Assembly (NCBI RefSeq): GCF_011392115.1
Contig: NZ_JAAJBT010000002.1
Location: 434,001-498,000, forward strand
Length of the DNA stretch: 64,000 nt
Reading direction: 5' to 3'
Source of the DNA: Flavobacterium difficile
GTDB lineage: Bacteria > Bacteroidota > Bacteroidia > Flavobacteriales > Flavobacteriaceae
Made by a program: the position numbers and the translations under genes. Every line of letters starts with the position of its first letter. Within the stretch, counting starts at the first letter, position 1. This document shows positions 24,400 through 34,418 of the stretch, one piece after another. A model generated the notes under the pieces. That model saw only the letters and a list, made by a program, of their open reading frames with translations, was not told the DNA's origin and ran no database searches.

Positions 24400-25164
24400 A
24401 TGAACAAGTATTATTTACAAAATGGTTCTGAAAGCATTGGACCATTTACAATTGAAGAATTAAAAGCAAAAGGAATTACTAAAAACACTCCTGTTTGGTG
24501 CGAAGGTTTCCCAGATTGGGTAGAAGCTAGTAGTGTAACTGAATTAGCAAGTATTTTAAATGCTACACCGCCACCCATTAAGAAAACTGCACCACCGCCA
24601 ATAATTACTAAAAAATCAAGTGGTTTAAATTTTATTCAAAAGATTGCTTTATTTTTTTTAATTGTAATAATTGGACTAATCATATTTTCAAGTTTGAACG
24701 AAACAAAATCTGAAGATAATTTTGAAACTGAATCTATTGATAGTGTTGTAGATAGTTCAGCATCTGTTGTTGATGATTCTAATTCAGAAGAAAATAAAAA
24801 AAGAGATGCAAGAAATTCCATTACATCAAAAGTAAATGCTCAAACAAATGAGTATACAGTTGATGCTTTAGGAGGTATTACAAATTTAGAAATTACTTTA
24901 TATAACAATACAGATTATAAAATTGATGAATGTGAAATTCAGGTGGAATACTTAAAAGAAAATGGTTCAGTTTTTAAAACAGAGTATTTAATAGTAAATA
25001 ATATTCCAGCACATCAAGACAAAACCTTATCTGCACCAGATAGTAATAGAGGTTTAGAAGTTAATGTTAAAATAAATTTTATTACATCTAAAAAATTAGA
25101 TTTATGTTATTCTAGTTTAGAAGATTTAGTTGCTGGAGATATTGATCCTTATAAATGTAAATAA
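24400..25164 (+). CDS. GYF_2 (DUF4339) domain membrane protein
   Basis: A 254-residue protein. Residues 1-52 form a GYF_2/DUF4339 domain (YYLQNGSESIGPFTIEELKAKGIT...WCEGFPDWVEA), a Pro-rich linker follows, then one membrane helix at about 83-103 and an acidic linker. The C-terminal domain (about 140-250) looks like a beta-sandwich with possible disulfide cysteines. The N-terminus should face the cytoplasm. Function unknown. It precedes a secreted protein gene by ten bases, so an operon is likely. Confidence 0.75.
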   Translation: MNKYYLQNGSESIGPFTIEELKAKGITKNTPVWCEGFPDWVEASSVTELASILNATPPPIKKTAPPPIITKKSSGLNFIQKIALFFLIVIIGLIIFSSLNETKSEDNFETESIDSVVDSSASVVDDSNSEENKKRDARNSITSKVNAQTNEYTVDALGGITNLEITLYNNTDYKIDECEIQVEYLKENGSVFKTEYLIVNNIPAHQDKTLSAPDSNRGLEVNVKINFITSKKLDLCYSSLEDLVAGDIDPYKCK

Positions 25165-25174
25165 ACCAAAACCC

Positions 25175-26017
25175 ATGAAAAAAACACTTACACTTTTACT
25201 ACTAGTTGCCCTAACTAGTGTTTTCGCACAAACTACACCAAACACAGTAGATTACAAAAGCAATTTTAATTCGGAAGAATTAGAAGCAATAGGAAAAACA
25301 ATTAAAGATCCGATAGAAAAATATGAGTTTTACAAACATTTGTATGTGGTGAATGAAATTGAAAGGTTAAGATACATAGATGAAAATTCGGAATTACAAT
25401 TAGGAGAACTACAAAAACTTCCAAATTCTGTATTGTACGATTTTGTAAAAAAATACCTTTCAGAATATACGGTTGTAAACGAAAAACCCATCAGCGTAAA
25501 AGATTTAGACAAAAAAGACGAATACGAGGAGTTCACTTTAAGAGATAAAATTAATAAAGTGGATAAATTATTCATCGAGAAGGATTCTACTTTTACCGAC
25601 AGTTTTAATTATTTAATTTATAATTCGTCTGGAATGTGTGCCTCGTATATTGAAGATTTTAAAAGAAATATTATTACTATTTACGGCGGTTGTGGTACAG
25701 GTGCAAGTTCACACTACACCTACGTTTTATTCAAAAATAACGAGTTTATCGATTTAGGAAATGGCTATTCTAAATTAACTAAAAGTCAGTTTAAGAAATT
25801 AACAAAAGCCATTAAGTCAATAGCAAAAGAATACAGTTCTCCTGCAGACCGTTCCGGCGCACAATTTAGCCAACGACCAAATGGAAATTTTATCATAACG
25901 TTTCGTGGATTTACAGAAGACGATATGGGCGCCAGTGGAGGTTCTTTAGAAATCACTTATGAAACGACAGATTTAAAAACCTTTATTCCAACATCCGTTG
26001 AGGTGGAAAAAAACTAA
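25175..26017 (+). CDS. Secreted protein of unknown function
   Basis: A 280-residue protein with a clear signal peptide (MKKTLTLLLLVALTSVFAQ). The start at 25175 is used because the signal peptide begins there; an open frame reaches 15 codons further upstream into the previous gene. The mature part has a CGTGASSHYTYV segment and an ending typical of periplasmic beta proteins. No family is recognised. It is probably cotranscribed with the GYF_2 gene. Confidence 0.7.
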   Translation: MKKTLTLLLLVALTSVFAQTTPNTVDYKSNFNSEELEAIGKTIKDPIEKYEFYKHLYVVNEIERLRYIDENSELQLGELQKLPNSVLYDFVKKYLSEYTVVNEKPISVKDLDKKDEYEEFTLRDKINKVDKLFIEKDSTFTDSFNYLIYNSSGMCASYIEDFKRNIITIYGGCGTGASSHYTYVLFKNNEFIDLGNGYSKLTKSQFKKLTKAIKSIAKEYSSPADRSGAQFSQRPNGNFIITFRGFTEDDMGASGGSLEITYETTDLKTFIPTSVEVEKN

Positions 26018-26105
26018 TAGCAAAGTGTTGGGAAGTTGATTTGGAGATGAGGAGAAAGGTAGTCGAGGTGACAGGGTGAAGAGGTGATTTGGAGAGGGAT
26101 TTTAC

Positions 26106-26151
26106 AGGTAAATAGCGTATGGAAAACAAAAGGTTAGTGTATTATTTACCT
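26106..26151. promoter_or_regulatory. Long-spaced inverted repeat AGGTAAATA/TATTTACCT
   Basis: Perfect 9-base arms at 26106-26114 and 26143-26151, 28 bases apart, in the 255-base gap before the next gene. The rest of this gap is G-rich low-complexity sequence. It may be an operator or an RNA stem. Confidence 0.35.
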
Positions 26152-26272
26152 AAATACGTTTCAGTACTTTTCGAAAAAAAAATTTAGGTCTTGTTAAAGT
26201 AGCAGGGCACAACAAAAAGTAGTATTAAAACAAATTATTAAAAATTAGTTAGTAACCAAAAACCAAAACAAC

Positions 26273-26725
26273 ATGAAAAAAATCCTTGTTACCTTAAGTT
26301 TAGTATTGTGCACCACATTATTTGCACAAGATTTTTCAGCTTTAGAAAAATACGAATTAAAATCAGATCAATCGTATGTATCCGCAGAACCTAAAGTTTT
26401 AGAATGTGTCAATTACTTATTCGAAAATTCGGTTAAAGAAAACCAATTGAACCGATTAAACGCCACCCAATTTATGATGCGTTGGATGGAAGGTTGCAAA
26501 CACACGTTTAGCATTGATACCAAAATGACCGATTTAGTTAGCGACAACAAAGATTTATTTGCTTTGTATTTAGCAGGAATGTGTAAAGTAGTTCTTGAAA
26601 ACACCAATACACCACTTTCAGAGGTAGAAGTGCATGATAAAACAGCCGCACTTTTAGTGGCGTATTGCAAAAATGAAAGCAACGGCGTAAAACCAACTAA
26701 AGCGTTGAAAAAGCTGATGAAGTAA
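26273..26725 (+). CDS. Small secreted protein
   Basis: A 150-residue protein with a signal peptide (MKKILVTLSLVLCTTLFAQ). The mature part is helical, with cysteine-bearing segments LECVNYLFEN, GCKHTF and LAGMCKV. No family recognised beyond a Flavobacteria-type conserved hypothetical. A 129-base tandem repeat array begins about 100 bases after its stop. Confidence 0.7.
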   Translation: MKKILVTLSLVLCTTLFAQDFSALEKYELKSDQSYVSAEPKVLECVNYLFENSVKENQLNRLNATQFMMRWMEGCKHTFSIDTKMTDLVSDNKDLFALYLAGMCKVVLENTNTPLSEVEVHDKTAALLVAYCKNESNGVKPTKALKKLMK

Positions 26726-26829
26726 TTTGGAAGTACGAGGTACGAATTATGATTTACGTGAGATACAGAAACAATCCCAAAGTTTCGGGACAGCATGACA
26801 AGCAATGTGGAAGTGGATGGTGAGATGCT

Positions 26830-28725
26830 GAATCGATCCCGAAGTTTCGGGATTGTTTCAGGTTCTAATTAGGGTGTAAAAGAAAGTAGTATTGAAACTA
26901 GATGCTGAAACTAGTTCAGCATGACAAAGATTGCGCATAGTTTACACACAACGTTTATCTATAAAGTTTGTCAACCTGAACTTGTTACAGGTTCTGATTA
27001 GAGTGTAAAAGAAAGTAGTATTGAAACTAGATGCTGAAACTAGTTCAGCATGACAAAGATTGCGCATAGTTTACACACAACGTTTATCCACTACGTTTGT
27101 CAACCTGAACTTGTTTCAGGTTCTAATTAGAGTGTAAAAGAAAGTAGTATTGAAACTAGATGCTGTATCGAGTTCAGCATGACAAAGATTGCACATAGTT
27201 TACACACAACGTTTATCTACAACGTTTGTCATCCTGAACTTGTTTCAGGTTCTAATTATAGTGTAAAAGAACGCGTGATTGAAACTAGATGCTAAATCGA
27301 TCCCGAAGTTTCGGGACAGCATGACAAAGATTGCGCCTAGTTTACACACAACGTTTATCTACAACGTTTGTCAACCTGAACTTGTTTCAGGTTCTAATTA
27401 GAGTGTAAAAGAAAGTGTTATTGAAACTAGATGCTGAAACTAGTTCAGCATGACAAAGATTGCACATAGTTTACACACAACGTTTATCTACAAAGTTTGT
27501 CAACCTGAACTTGTTTCAGGTTCTAGTTAGGGTGTAAAAGAAAGTAGTATTGAAACTAGATGCTGAGACTAGTTCAGCATGACAAAGATTGCACATAGTT
27601 TACACACAACGTTTATCTACAAAGTTTGTCAACCTGAACTTGTTTCAGGTTCTAGTTAGAGTGTAAAAGAAAGTAGTATTGAAACTAGATGCTGAAACTA
27701 GTTCAGCATGACAAAGATTGCGCTTAGTTTACACACAACGTTTATCTACAACGTTTGTCAACCTGAACTTGTTTCAGGTTCTAATTAGAGTGTAAAAGAA
27801 AGTAGTATTGAAACTAGATACTGAAACGAGTTCAGCAAGACACACAATCAACGCAAAGTTTGTCAACCTGAACTTGTTTCAGGTTCTAATTAGAGTGTAA
27901 AAGAAAGTAGTATTGAAACTAGATGCTGAAACTAGTTCAGCATGACAAAGATTGCGCATAGTTTACACACAACGTTTATCCACAACGTTTGTCCACAACG
28001 TTTGTCAACCTGAACTTGTTTCAGTTCTAATTAGGGTGTAAAAGAACGCGTGATTGAAACTAGATGCTGAATCGAGTTCAGCATGACAAAGATTGCACAT
28101 AGTTTACACACAACGTTTATCTACAAAGTTTGTCAACCTGAACTTGTTTCAGGTTCTAATTAGGGTGTAAAAGATAGTAGTATTGAAACTAGATGCTGAA
28201 ACTAGTTCAGCATGACAAAGATTGCACATAGTTTACACACAACGTTTATCTACAACGTTTGTCAACCTGAACTTGTTTCAGGTTCTAATTAGAGTGTAAA
28301 AGAAAGTAGTATTGAAACTAGATGTTGAAACTAGTTCAGCATGACAAAGATTGCGCTTAGTTTATCCACAACGTTTATCCACAACGTTTGTCAACCTGAA
28401 CTTGTTTCAGGTTCTAATTAGAGTGTAAAAGAACGCGTGATTGAAACTAGATGCTAAATCGATCCCGAAGTTTCGGGACAGCATGACAAAGATTGCACAT
28501 AGTTTACACACAACGTTTATCTACAACGTTTGTCAACCTGAACTTGTTTCAGGTTCTAATTAGGGTGTAAAAGAAAGTAGTATTGAAACTAGATACTGAA
28601 ACGAGTTCAGCAAGACACACAATCAACGCAAAGTTTGTCAACCTGAACTTGTTTCAGGTTCTAATTAGGGTGTAAAAGAAAGTAGTATTGAAACTAGATC
28701 CTGAAACAGGATGACAACGTAATAT
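26830..28725. repeat. Minisatellite: about 15 tandem copies of a 129-bp unit
   Basis: The marker CCTGAACTTG recurs at 26975, 27104, 27233, 27375, 27504, 27633, 27762, 27867, 28009, 28137, 28266, 28395, 28537 and 28642. Most steps are 129 bases, with 142-base copies (extra CCCGAAGTTTCGGG hairpin or a duplicated segment) and two 105-base copies lacking part of the unit. Each unit contains hairpins CCTGAA-CTTGT-TTCAGG and ATGCTGAA-ACTAG-TTCAGCAT, the latter flanked by GTGTAAA and TTTACAC. The array lies between convergent genes. No ORF crosses it. Confidence 0.92.
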
Positions 28726-28795
28726 AACATGACAACATTGTTTAAGAATTGAAAAACATAGTCATAATAATCCTACTTTAACTTTATAAAAATAA

Positions 28796-28827
28796 AAAAA
28801 CCGTTTCAAAATATTGAAACGGTTTTT
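28796..28827. terminator. Bidirectional rho-independent terminator
   Basis: Stem CCGTTTCAA (28801-28809) / TTGAAACGG (28814-28822) extended by A/T pairs, with an A-run to the left and a T-run to the right. It terminates the minus-strand LamG gene and would also stop read-through from the repeat array. Confidence 0.88.
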
Positions 28828-28875
28828 CTTTATCTAGTAAGCATAAGGCGCATATTGCCTTTTACTACCTTATCG

Positions 28876-31263
28876 TTATTCTTTAATAACTTTATACGTT
28901 TGGTTGGCACCTGTTGCAGTAGTAGCTTTTAAGATGTAGATACCCGCATCGAAATGAGTAATGTCTATAGTAGAATTACCTATAGTTACTTTTTTACTAG
29001 CTACCAGTTTTCCTACCATATCGTAAAGTTCAACAGTTAAGTTGTCTTTAGTTTCAATCGTGAAAATACCATTCGATGGATTTGGATACACTTTTATAGA
29101 AGTAGTACTTTCGAAGTTCGAACTACTTAATAAAGCACATGAATTTCCTGTAATCACTATCGAACCTCTACGCCAGTTTGAAGTAGCACCTGTTAAAGAG
29201 AAATTCGTTAACGTACCCGAGTAGTTATTTCCTGAACTATCTGCTAAAGTAAGAACACTTGTGTTGTTTGAATAATCATTTCCTTGATTGAATTTGTAGT
29301 GTGCCACTAATTCTGGTTGATTAATAGCCTCACAATTCATAGTATTCATGATGTCTGTTGGTGCTAAGGCTACATTCCAAATTCTGATTTCGTCTATGTC
29401 CCCATCAAAACGTTCTGCTACGTTAGACCCAATACTAAAACTTGTTGTTTTTGCAGGAATGGTACCTGTTTTCGCTGCAGAATTTACTAAATTCCCATTG
29501 ATGTATAGTCTCATAGTTGAACCGTCCCAAGTTCCAGTTACGTGCTGCCAAGTATTTAATACTACAGCATTTACAGCGGCAATACTAGTATATCCAGATC
29601 CAGTATCTAACCAGAAAGTATATTGTAAACCATCACGTCTTAACATCATTTGCATGGCGTTAATATTAGTTGGATAGTTATAATTTCCAATAATTGTTCC
29701 TAATCCAGTAGCCGTTTCAGGTCTTACCCAAGCTTGAAGAGTTACTTGTGTTCTTCCTGTAAAATAACTAGTTAATCCTGTTCCTAGGTTAACCACGTCA
29801 TCTGTTCCATCAAAGTTTAAGTGGGTAGCAGGTTCGATATAATCATATGCCGCTACTTGGAATTGTGCATTAGAGTTGGCAAAGAAGTTTTCCCAAACTC
29901 TTATTCTAAATACGGTTCCAGGTGTTTGACCTAGTAATACAATTTTAGAATAATCGCCATTTCCGTTATTATCGTCGCAGCTAAATAAGTTTAAAGCTCC
30001 ACAAGTACCTGTATATATTTCTAATCCAGTATCGTAAACGCCCGTTCCGTTAGTTTCAATAACAAGATTTCCAGATGCAGGAACTGTTGAAGTATACCAA
30101 ACATCTCCACCTTGGTAATTTCCACAAACTGGCGTTGGAGTACCCGAATTGGTAGCAGTACTTAATACCACATTAGCAGGTGCGTCGTTAAAAGAAGCAC
30201 CCACAGTAAGCGATATCGTATTAGAACAATCGTCGTTACTTACTTTCACTGAAACTACAAGGGCAGTTCTGGCACTTTCGCAACCATTTGCATTCGTAGA
30301 AGTTACCCAATAAGTGGTGTTTCCTAAAGTTGCAGTACTTGGCGTTGGTGCAGTTGTACTACCTACACCACCTGTAGCTGCAGTATACCATAATAAACCA
30401 GTTCCATTGGCACCAATTGTAGCCGTTAATGGAGTAGCAATATCACCTTGTAAATATACTACTGGAGTAGTTACAGTAGCAACAGAAGGCACTACAGAAC
30501 CCGTAGTTACTGGTGAACCAGCCAACCAGTTAGAAGTAGAACCGTTTAAAGCAAAGTTAGTTAACGTTCCATTCGGACCCGCTACAGCATTTAAGGTAGT
30601 AACTGTACTATTGTTTTGTGCACTGTTTCCTTGGTTGAAAGTATAGTACGCAATTAAGCCTGGTGACGAACTAGGCAATTCACAGTTTTTAGCACCGTTA
30701 ATTTGTTCGATAGTTTTAGCGAAATTCCAAATTCGAACTTCATCTATGCTACCCGTAAAACGTTCAGCACCTGTACCAGCTTGGTTGTTTCCAATATGTA
30801 AAGCATTAGTAGTAGCAGCAAAACTACTTTCAGTAACACCAGTTCTAGTAGCTCTTAAAATACCATCTACATAAATTCTTAATTCAGAACCATTCCATAC
30901 ACCAGCAACATGTTGCCAAGTGTTAACCGTTACTGTATTCGTTGCAACAACGTCTTTAAAATTTCCTGGGATGCCACTGATCCAAAAACTGTAGTTGTTG
31001 GTATCTCTACGTAATAAAAACTGCATAGAAGATTGGTCGTTATTGGCATAGTTTCCAACAATTACTCCTAATCCAGTGTTAGTGGTAGGTCTTACCCAAG
31101 CTTCTACTGTTATGGTATTTAAGGGATCTATAACCGAATTTAAAGAAGTCCCACAATTTACGAAATCATTGTTTCCATCAAAATCTAAACATTCACCCGG
31201 TTGGGCAAATAGGATAAATTGATACATAAATATCATTAAAAAATAGTAAAGTTTTTGTTTCAT
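28876..31263 (-). CDS. T9SS-secreted surface protein with two LamG/concanavalin-like domains
   Basis: A 795-residue protein with an N-terminal signal peptide, a LamG-type domain at about 22-190 (CLDFDGNNDFVNCG...ITVEAWVRP...HVAGVWNGSELRIYVDG...IDEVRIWN), an Ig-like segment at about 265-340, a beta-sandwich region with cysteines, and a second LamG domain at about 480-650. The last 80 residues are a type A T9SS sorting domain (IKVYPNPSNGIFTIE...YDMVGKLV...GIYILKATT...YKVIKE). The protein should be exported by the type IX system and attached to the cell surface, where LamG domains often bind glycans. Confidence 0.88.
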   Translation of the reverse strand: MKQKLYYFLMIFMYQFILFAQPGECLDFDGNNDFVNCGTSLNSVIDPLNTITVEAWVRPTTNTGLGVIVGNYANNDQSSMQFLLRRDTNNYSFWISGIPGNFKDVVATNTVTVNTWQHVAGVWNGSELRIYVDGILRATRTGVTESSFAATTNALHIGNNQAGTGAERFTGSIDEVRIWNFAKTIEQINGAKNCELPSSSPGLIAYYTFNQGNSAQNNSTVTTLNAVAGPNGTLTNFALNGSTSNWLAGSPVTTGSVVPSVATVTTPVVYLQGDIATPLTATIGANGTGLLWYTAATGGVGSTTAPTPSTATLGNTTYWVTSTNANGCESARTALVVSVKVSNDDCSNTISLTVGASFNDAPANVVLSTATNSGTPTPVCGNYQGGDVWYTSTVPASGNLVIETNGTGVYDTGLEIYTGTCGALNLFSCDDNNGNGDYSKIVLLGQTPGTVFRIRVWENFFANSNAQFQVAAYDYIEPATHLNFDGTDDVVNLGTGLTSYFTGRTQVTLQAWVRPETATGLGTIIGNYNYPTNINAMQMMLRRDGLQYTFWLDTGSGYTSIAAVNAVVLNTWQHVTGTWDGSTMRLYINGNLVNSAAKTGTIPAKTTSFSIGSNVAERFDGDIDEIRIWNVALAPTDIMNTMNCEAINQPELVAHYKFNQGNDYSNNTSVLTLADSSGNNYSGTLTNFSLTGATSNWRRGSIVITGNSCALLSSSNFESTTSIKVYPNPSNGIFTIETKDNLTVELYDMVGKLVASKKVTIGNSTIDITHFDAGIYILKATTATGANQTYKVIKE

Positions 31264-31364
31264 GTTCTTTTGAGTTTAAAGTTTAGGGTATAAATATATA
31301 AAAGTTAAAGTTTTATTAAAAGTTTTGAACAAGAAATTGGAAATTATTTAATGATTATTTAAAA

Positions 31365-31925
31365 GAGTTGGTGATTGAGTGATGAGATTGAGGAGAATGA
31401 GTGATTGGGAGATTGGGAGATTGAGTTATGAGAGATTGGGTGATTGGGTGATTGAGTGATGAGAGATTGAGAGATTGAGTGATGAGAGATTGAGAGATTG
31501 AGTGATGAGATTGGGGAGAATGGGTGATGGGGTGATGAGAGATTGAGGAGAATGGGTGATTGGGAGATTGAGTGATGAGAGATTGTGGAGAATGGGAGAT
31601 TGTGGAGAATGGGAGATTGGTGATGAGAGATTGGGTGATGAGAGATTGGGGAGAAAGTGAGATGGGGTGATAAGGTGATTGGGAGATAGAGTAATGAGAT
31701 TGGGGAGAATGGGTGATGGGGTAATGAGAGATTGAGTGATGAGAGATTGAGTGATGAGATTGGGGAGAATGGGTGATGGGGTGATGAGTGATTGAGGAGA
31801 ATGGGTGATTGGGAGATTGAGTTATGAGAGATTGAGTGATGAGAGATTAGGAGATAGGGTGATGGTAGCTAGATGATGGGAGGATGGTAGGTAGATAATG
31901 GAGATGGGAGAATGAGAGAAAGGGA
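31365..31925. repeat. Purine-rich minisatellite, GAGATTGAGTGAT units
   Basis: About 560 bases of degenerate short tandem units such as GAGATTG, AGTGATG and GGAGAATGGGTGATTG. Spacing of the GAT cores is 7-8 bases. The plus strand is almost free of C. It lies upstream of the LamG gene start and contains no ORF. Confidence 0.88.
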
Positions 31926-31967
31926 TTTCAGTTTGTGAAATACTACCTTTGTGAGTGAGATTTTTTC

Positions 31968-32470
31968 GTAAATTACACTTCTAACCTCGTAATTCTAACT
32001 TCTAACTTTGTACCTCGTACTTCGTACTTCGTACTTCTAACTTCATACCTCGTACCTCGTACTTCTAACTTCGTACCTCGTACCTCGTACCTCGAATCTC
32101 GTACCTCGTACTTCTAACTTCTAACTTAGTACCTCGTACCTCGTTTCTCGTACCTCGTTTCTCGTACCTCGTTTCTCGTACTTCTATCTTCTAACTTCTA
32201 ACTTCGTACCTCGTACCTCGTATCTCGTACCTCGTACATCTAACTTCGTACCTCTAACTTCGTACCTCGTACTTCGTACCTCGTACTTCGTACCTCGTAC
32301 TTCTAACTTCTAACTTCGTACCTCATACCTCGTACCTCGTACTTCGTACCTCGTACTTCTAACCTCGTACTTCGTATCTCGTACCTCGTACCTCGTACCT
32401 CGTACTTCTAACTTCGTACCTCATACCTCGTACCTCGTACTTCTAACCTCGTACTTCGCATCTCGTACTT
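31968..32470. repeat. Heptamer tandem array, CGTACCT/CGTACTT/CTAACTT units
   Basis: About 70 copies of 7-base units (CGTACCT, CGTACTT, CTAACTT, CGTTTCT and variants) run without interruption up to the stop codon of the membrane hydrolase gene. The unit family matches the runs inside the 14.5-15.5 kb array. Confidence 0.92.
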
Positions 32471-32474
32471 TTTT

Positions 32475-33662
32475 TTACGCTACAGACCACTGTCCGATTT
32501 CACGCATTTTGAAATAAATTAAATGCGTGCATGAGGCTCCTGATCTGGAGTCGTCCCAGTAAGATTCATGCATATACATTTTCTTTAGTCCTAAAAAATC
32601 AAACACATTATGATTGGTATTCTGAGAAATTTCATAGTTAATGTTTATCGGCGTTTCTTCGGTATTTAAAATTCCGTAATTGGCTTCGCCTGCTTTATTA
32701 TCGTATCTGAAATTACTCGCAAAGGCATCTGCTAAAGAATAAACATTAATCCACTGGATTTTTTTCGTCATATAATCATTTCTATCTTTATAGAAGTTAG
32801 GATAGTAATTTTTAATGTATTCATACGGCGCACCAATAGTGACTAATAAATTCACTTTTTGTAAAAGGTTTTCTGATGGTTCGGATTGTACAGGAAATAA
32901 ACTGTTTAAGGCAATTATAGAACCGAAACTGTACGTATGAAAATGGATTTTTTTGTTTACGTCTTGTTGTACAATATAATCGATAAGGTGCTCTAAATTA
33001 TTTTTAATTTTTTCTTTTTGATCCTTATTGTAAATGTAATGATCTAGTAAGATAAATTCTGCTGCAATTTTGGTAAGTATAATGTTAGATTCTGGTATAA
33101 ATAACATGAAAGATACCGTTAATACGATACAATATTTTAAGACCAATTGCATAAGATTGATGTCGCTGTTTGCTATTGCATTCAACGTATCGAAAAACAG
33201 GATTAGAAAGGGCAAAAGCGAAAGAACTGCCACAGACATTATAAAAAAATAGAAAAACATATAAAAGGTTTTTCCTCCTTTTTTGTAGGTAGATTTTTTT
33301 AATAAATTGCTAACTATTTTAGGTATTTTTTTAAGAACTAAAAACAACAATTGACTGTTTTTAAAAAATAAATTTTTAGTTTGGTACTCTTGGTTTAGTT
33401 CTTTGTGGTACTCAAAATCATATAGTTTATAAACTAATTTATCAGATGCTGAAGGTTCAGAATTCTTATCATGCTCATAAATTTTTATTACATAACTACT
33501 GTGTGTAGCTGTGTAATAAATTTTTTCAATTTTAGTGTAGTATTTGAAGTTAAAAGTAGCGTTTTCTAACTCTTTTACATATCGTGCAGCATATTTTTCT
33601 ACAGTTTCATTATCTGTAGCATGCTCTAAACCTGAAATATATATACCTACCGCCATAATCAT
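32475..33662 (-). CDS. Membrane protein with alpha/beta-hydrolase (lipase-like) features
   Basis: A 395-residue protein I cannot place in a named family. Residues 1-100 are soluble, two membrane helices follow at about 132-155 and 170-195, and the C-terminal half reads like a lipase: IHFHTYSFGSIIALNSL with a nucleophile-elbow serine (TYSFGS), VTIGAPYEY, then a possible acid (SLADAF) and histidine (CTHLIYF). The first glycine of GxSxG is replaced by Thr. It has its own promoter with a LytTR-type site, so it is likely controlled with the defence operon at 15.8 kb. The ATG at 33656 is an equal alternative start. Confidence 0.65.
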   Translation of the reverse strand: MIMAVGIYISGLEHATDNETVEKYAARYVKELENATFNFKYYTKIEKIYYTATHSSYVIKIYEHDKNSEPSASDKLVYKLYDFEYHKELNQEYQTKNLFFKNSQLLFLVLKKIPKIVSNLLKKSTYKKGGKTFYMFFYFFIMSVAVLSLLPFLILFFDTLNAIANSDINLMQLVLKYCIVLTVSFMLFIPESNIILTKIAAEFILLDHYIYNKDQKEKIKNNLEHLIDYIVQQDVNKKIHFHTYSFGSIIALNSLFPVQSEPSENLLQKVNLLVTIGAPYEYIKNYYPNFYKDRNDYMTKKIQWINVYSLADAFASNFRYDNKAGEANYGILNTEETPININYEISQNTNHNVFDFLGLKKMYMHESYWDDSRSGASCTHLIYFKMREIGQWSVA

Positions 33663-33700
33663 TTTAATAATTATAAAGGTACGGCATTCGTTTCAACAAA

Positions 33701-33731
33701 TTTTACGGTTTTTCGGACTAATGTTTACGGT
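33701..33731 (-). promoter_or_regulatory. LytTR-type direct-repeat site upstream of the membrane hydrolase
   Basis: On the minus strand ACCGTAAAC starts at 33731 and ACCGTAAAA at 33709, 22 bases apart. A TACCTTTATA -7-like element begins 28 bases after the second half-site (33681). Predicted transcription starts within about 12 bases of the ATG. Same geometry as at 15617 and 34419. Confidence 0.7.
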
Positions 33732-33739
33732 TTGAAATT

Positions 33740-34417
33740 TTATATTAATTTTAACTTTTTACAAAGCGTAATTAACTCATTATCAGTGATTTTCTGTTCC
33801 GCCAATTGTCTTTTTATGCTGGCTTTTCTTTTTTCAACTGAACTTAATGAAATGTCAATATAGTTTGGAATATCTTTGGTTTGAATGCCTTTTTCTAACA
33901 ATAAAATAATTTGGGTATCATATTCATCCCAATTTAAAGTTTTCCCAACTAACGCTTGAATAGACTTGTTTATGGTTGGACTAAAATAATTTTCACCATT
34001 TTTAATTTTAAAAAATATATTTGGGAAAGTGGTAAAGTCAATATCATTTTTAGAAATGAATCCTTCAGGGTTGATAGTTTTAATTACCTTGTTTAATAAT
34101 AATGGTTCGGTATGCATGGTTAACATGATAATTTTACATTTTGGAAATTTCTCACGAATTAATACCGCTAAATCAGAACCCGATAAAATGCGCCCTTTTT
34201 CATAAGGTGGTAAATTAATATCTAGCAAAGCCATATCTAATTTTTTACCTTTTTTTAGCATAAATTGAATGCTATTAAATGCTGTTTCACAGTTTGTTTC
34301 TTTTACAAATTTAAAGCTATTTTCATCTTTTTCCTTAGAAATCAAATTGATGTAAGCATCAGACGTAAACGGATGATCATCTACTACTAAAACTGTTAAA
34401 TTTTTCAATTTATTCAT
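33740..34417 (-). CDS. LuxR/NarL-type response regulator
   Basis: A 225-residue response regulator. The receiver domain has the acidic pair Asp13-Asp14 (VVDDHPF), phospho-acceptor Asp66 (ALLDINLPP) and Lys123 (FISKND). The C-terminal LuxR-type helix-turn-helix (about 165-215) is recognisable but diverged (LEKGIQTKDIPNYIDISLSSVEKRKASIKRQL). The frame extends seven codons upstream, but the ATG at 34417 (MNKLKN) gives the normal receiver start. It is divergent from the LytTR gene, and the HisKA_3-type kinase at 35603 is its likely partner. Confidence 0.88.
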   Translation of the reverse strand: MNKLKNLTVLVVDDHPFTSDAYINLISKEKDENSFKFVKETNCETAFNSIQFMLKKGKKLDMALLDINLPPYEKGRILSGSDLAVLIREKFPKCKIIMLTMHTEPLLLNKVIKTINPEGFISKNDIDFTTFPNIFFKIKNGENYFSPTINKSIQALVGKTLNWDEYDTQIILLLEKGIQTKDIPNYIDISLSSVEKRKASIKRQLAEQKITDNELITLCKKLKLI

Positions 34418-34418
34418 A

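Noticed and set aside
26830..28725. CRISPR array
   Set aside because: The repeats are about 129 bases and contiguous, with no unique spacers of regular length and no cas genes nearby.
29042..30646. Plus-strand ORFs opposite the LamG gene
   Set aside because: Antisense shadows of a repetitive Thr/Val-rich coding sequence.
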